Shown here: in pieces, positions 5,055-5,490 of the stretch
How the letters are laid out: every line of letters begins with the position of its first letter
How positions within the stretch are numbered: position 1 is the stretch's first letter
From: Suilimivivens sp963650485
Lineage (GTDB): Bacteria; Bacillota; Clostridia; Lachnospirales; Lachnospiraceae
DNA: 5,490 nucleotides
Direction: 5' to 3'
Assembly (NCBI GenBank): GCA_963650485.1
Contig: CAVJLN010000117.1
Coordinates: forward strand, 1 to 5,490
Program-made: the position numbers and the translations under genes
The notes under the pieces: model-generated
What the model was told of the DNA's origin: nothing
Database searches by the model: none
The model's input: the letters and a program-made list of their open reading frames with translations, nothing else

Positions 5055-5430
5055 GCATAACTTCTGTTGCAAAGAGCACTTTTTCCGTTGGAACGCAATG
5101 AGAATATCTCATTACAACAAGACGGAGAATCCCATGAATCAGAAAGGGGGAGTTCTCTCGTCAAGGCTGAAAAGTGGACAAATGCTGCGTAACTCAGGTG
5201 AAGGAAAAACATATCGTAAATTTCTCGGACGACATGAACACAGAGTTATTGCAGAGATGATGCTTGGTAGACCTCTCAAAATGGGTGAGATAGTTCACCA
5301 CATTGATGGCAACTATAGAAATAACAGTCCTGACAATCTTATGGTACTGCCTTCGCAGTCAGAACATTGCAGGATACACCAATTTGGTAAAAGGAAAAAA
5401 GGAGGTGATGCAAATGACTCCATTCAGTAA
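4984..5430 (+). CDS. HNH endonuclease with N-terminal zinc finger (possible free-standing homing endonuclease)
   Basis: 148 residues. The ATG at 4984 is 8 nt after GGAGG in a near-perfect Shine-Dalgarno; the upstream in-frame ATG at 4954 lies inside the helicase fragment with no site. A small zinc-finger-like N-terminus has C8-x2-C11 (CDLCGKKF) and C28-C29 (NFCCKEHFF). A YRKFLGRHEHRVIAEMMLGRPL segment (77-98) leads into the HNH core: GEIVHHIDGNYRNNSPDNLMVLPSQSEHCRIH, with H105-H106, N110, N114, N118, H128 and H132 as likely catalytic and zinc positions. This is the domain order of HNH homing and phage-associated nucleases. The gene lies between two parts of a helicase gene and is flanked by a direct repeat; its tail (KKGGDANDSIQ) is encoded by the downstream repeat. 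It is probably active, because all core residues are present. It could also be a nicking nuclease of the element's replication or packaging set. Confidence 0.88.
   Translation: MQMITTVCDLCGKKFMKLAIKKHEHNFCCKEHFFRWNAMRISHYNKTENPMNQKGGVLSSRLKSGQMLRNSGEGKTYRKFLGRHEHRVIAEMMLGRPLKMGEIVHHIDGNYRNNSPDNLMVLPSQSEHCRIHQFGKRKKGGDANDSIQ
5399..5411 (+). repeat. 3' copy of direct repeat AAGGAGGTGATGC (ribosome site for the downstream helicase piece)
   Basis: Identical to 4969-4981. It encodes GGDA at the HNH C-terminus and also lies 8 nt (counting from GGAGG) before an ATG at 5414 that opens the frame containing SKGCALLMEM. The longer shared string here reads AAGGAGGTGATGCAAATGA. Confidence 0.7.
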
Positions 5431-5490
5431 GAGCAGCAAAGGCTGCGCTCTATTGATGGAGATGTAGCCTGGGAACAGGAAAAACTCTCG
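5414..5490 (+). pseudogene. Helicase Walker A region, downstream part of the split gene, frameshifted (runs off window)
   Basis: From the ATG at 5414 the frame reads MTPFSKSSKGCALLMEM and then meets TAG at 5465-5467. Skipping 7 nt (TAGCCTG, 5465-5471) restores GGA ACA GGA AAA ACT CTC, i.e. GTGKTL. SKGCALLMEM-GTGKTL is the usual strand plus Walker A of SNF2-like helicases of the type begun at 4866. So the downstream half of the helicase is present, but the frame breaks immediately before the P-loop. The GTGKTL frame equals that of the upstream helicase fragment. Whether the rest of the gene is intact lies beyond the window. A sequencing error, true decay or recoding could explain the break. 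Confidence 0.6.

Noticed and set aside
4981..5471. HNH gene as the reading frame of a self-splicing intron in the helicase gene
   Set aside because: ALLMEM, a helicase segment, lies between the HNH gene and GTGKT, so removing HNH up to GTGKT would delete helicase sequence; no intron core was seen.
1..5490. CRISPR array, tRNA, rRNA or insertion-sequence ends
   Set aside because: No regularly spaced repeats, no cloverleaf with a conserved T-arm, no rRNA sequence and no transposase or terminal inverted repeats were found by eye.

Overview
The window looks like accessory DNA from a low-GC Gram-positive bacterium, most likely a gut-type member of the Clostridia. The Shine-Dalgarno sites are strong and AGGAGG-like. 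The proteins on the right resemble the small sigma-like, helicase and HNH proteins carried by prophages and integrative elements of that group. This taxonomic call is inference. No rRNA, tRNA or housekeeping gene is present.

Left part (1-2256, + strand): the 3' part of a McrB-like AAA+ gene is followed after 15 nt by a LlaJI-type PD-(D/E)XK endonuclease. Together they look like the restriction half of a LlaJI/McrBC-type system, with an NTP-driven motor and a nuclease. The AAA+ Walker A region and any methyltransferases would lie upstream of the window. Convergent to this pair, with only 5 nt between the stop codons, is a 384-aa protein (2262-3416, - strand) of unknown function. It ends in a CGNR-like zinc-finger segment.

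Middle (3417-3916): a 500-nt stretch with no convincing gene. Its first part (to about 3600) is extremely AT-rich, roughly 20% GC by hand count over 3481-3600, and carries small direct and inverted repeats and possible divergent promoters. At about 3600 the composition jumps to roughly 50% GC. The sequence then becomes rich in complementary segments: an 11-bp long-range stem, a possible pseudoknot, a 9-bp hairpin and a terminator-like hairpin ending 41 nt before the next start codon. I read this as a structured leader RNA or small RNA with attenuation potential. I do not recognise its family.

Right part (3917-5490, + strand): a compact phage/ICE-style cluster. It contains a 210-aa protein with a sigma-70 region-4-like C-terminus, a large hairpin, a 75-aa conserved-looking small protein, and an SNF2-type helicase whose 5' end is interrupted by an HNH endonuclease gene. 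The helicase N-terminus (PYDHQKEAF, then GGDA) stops at an AAGGAGGTGATGC sequence. The HNH gene follows, then a second copy of the same sequence, then the helicase Walker A region (ALLMEM, GTGKT). In that downstream piece the reading frame is broken just before GTGKT. This looks like a helicase gene split by an HNH (possibly homing) endonuclease, with the repeat acting as a strong ribosome binding site at both junctions. It is the most interesting arrangement in the window, together with the structured leader RNA.
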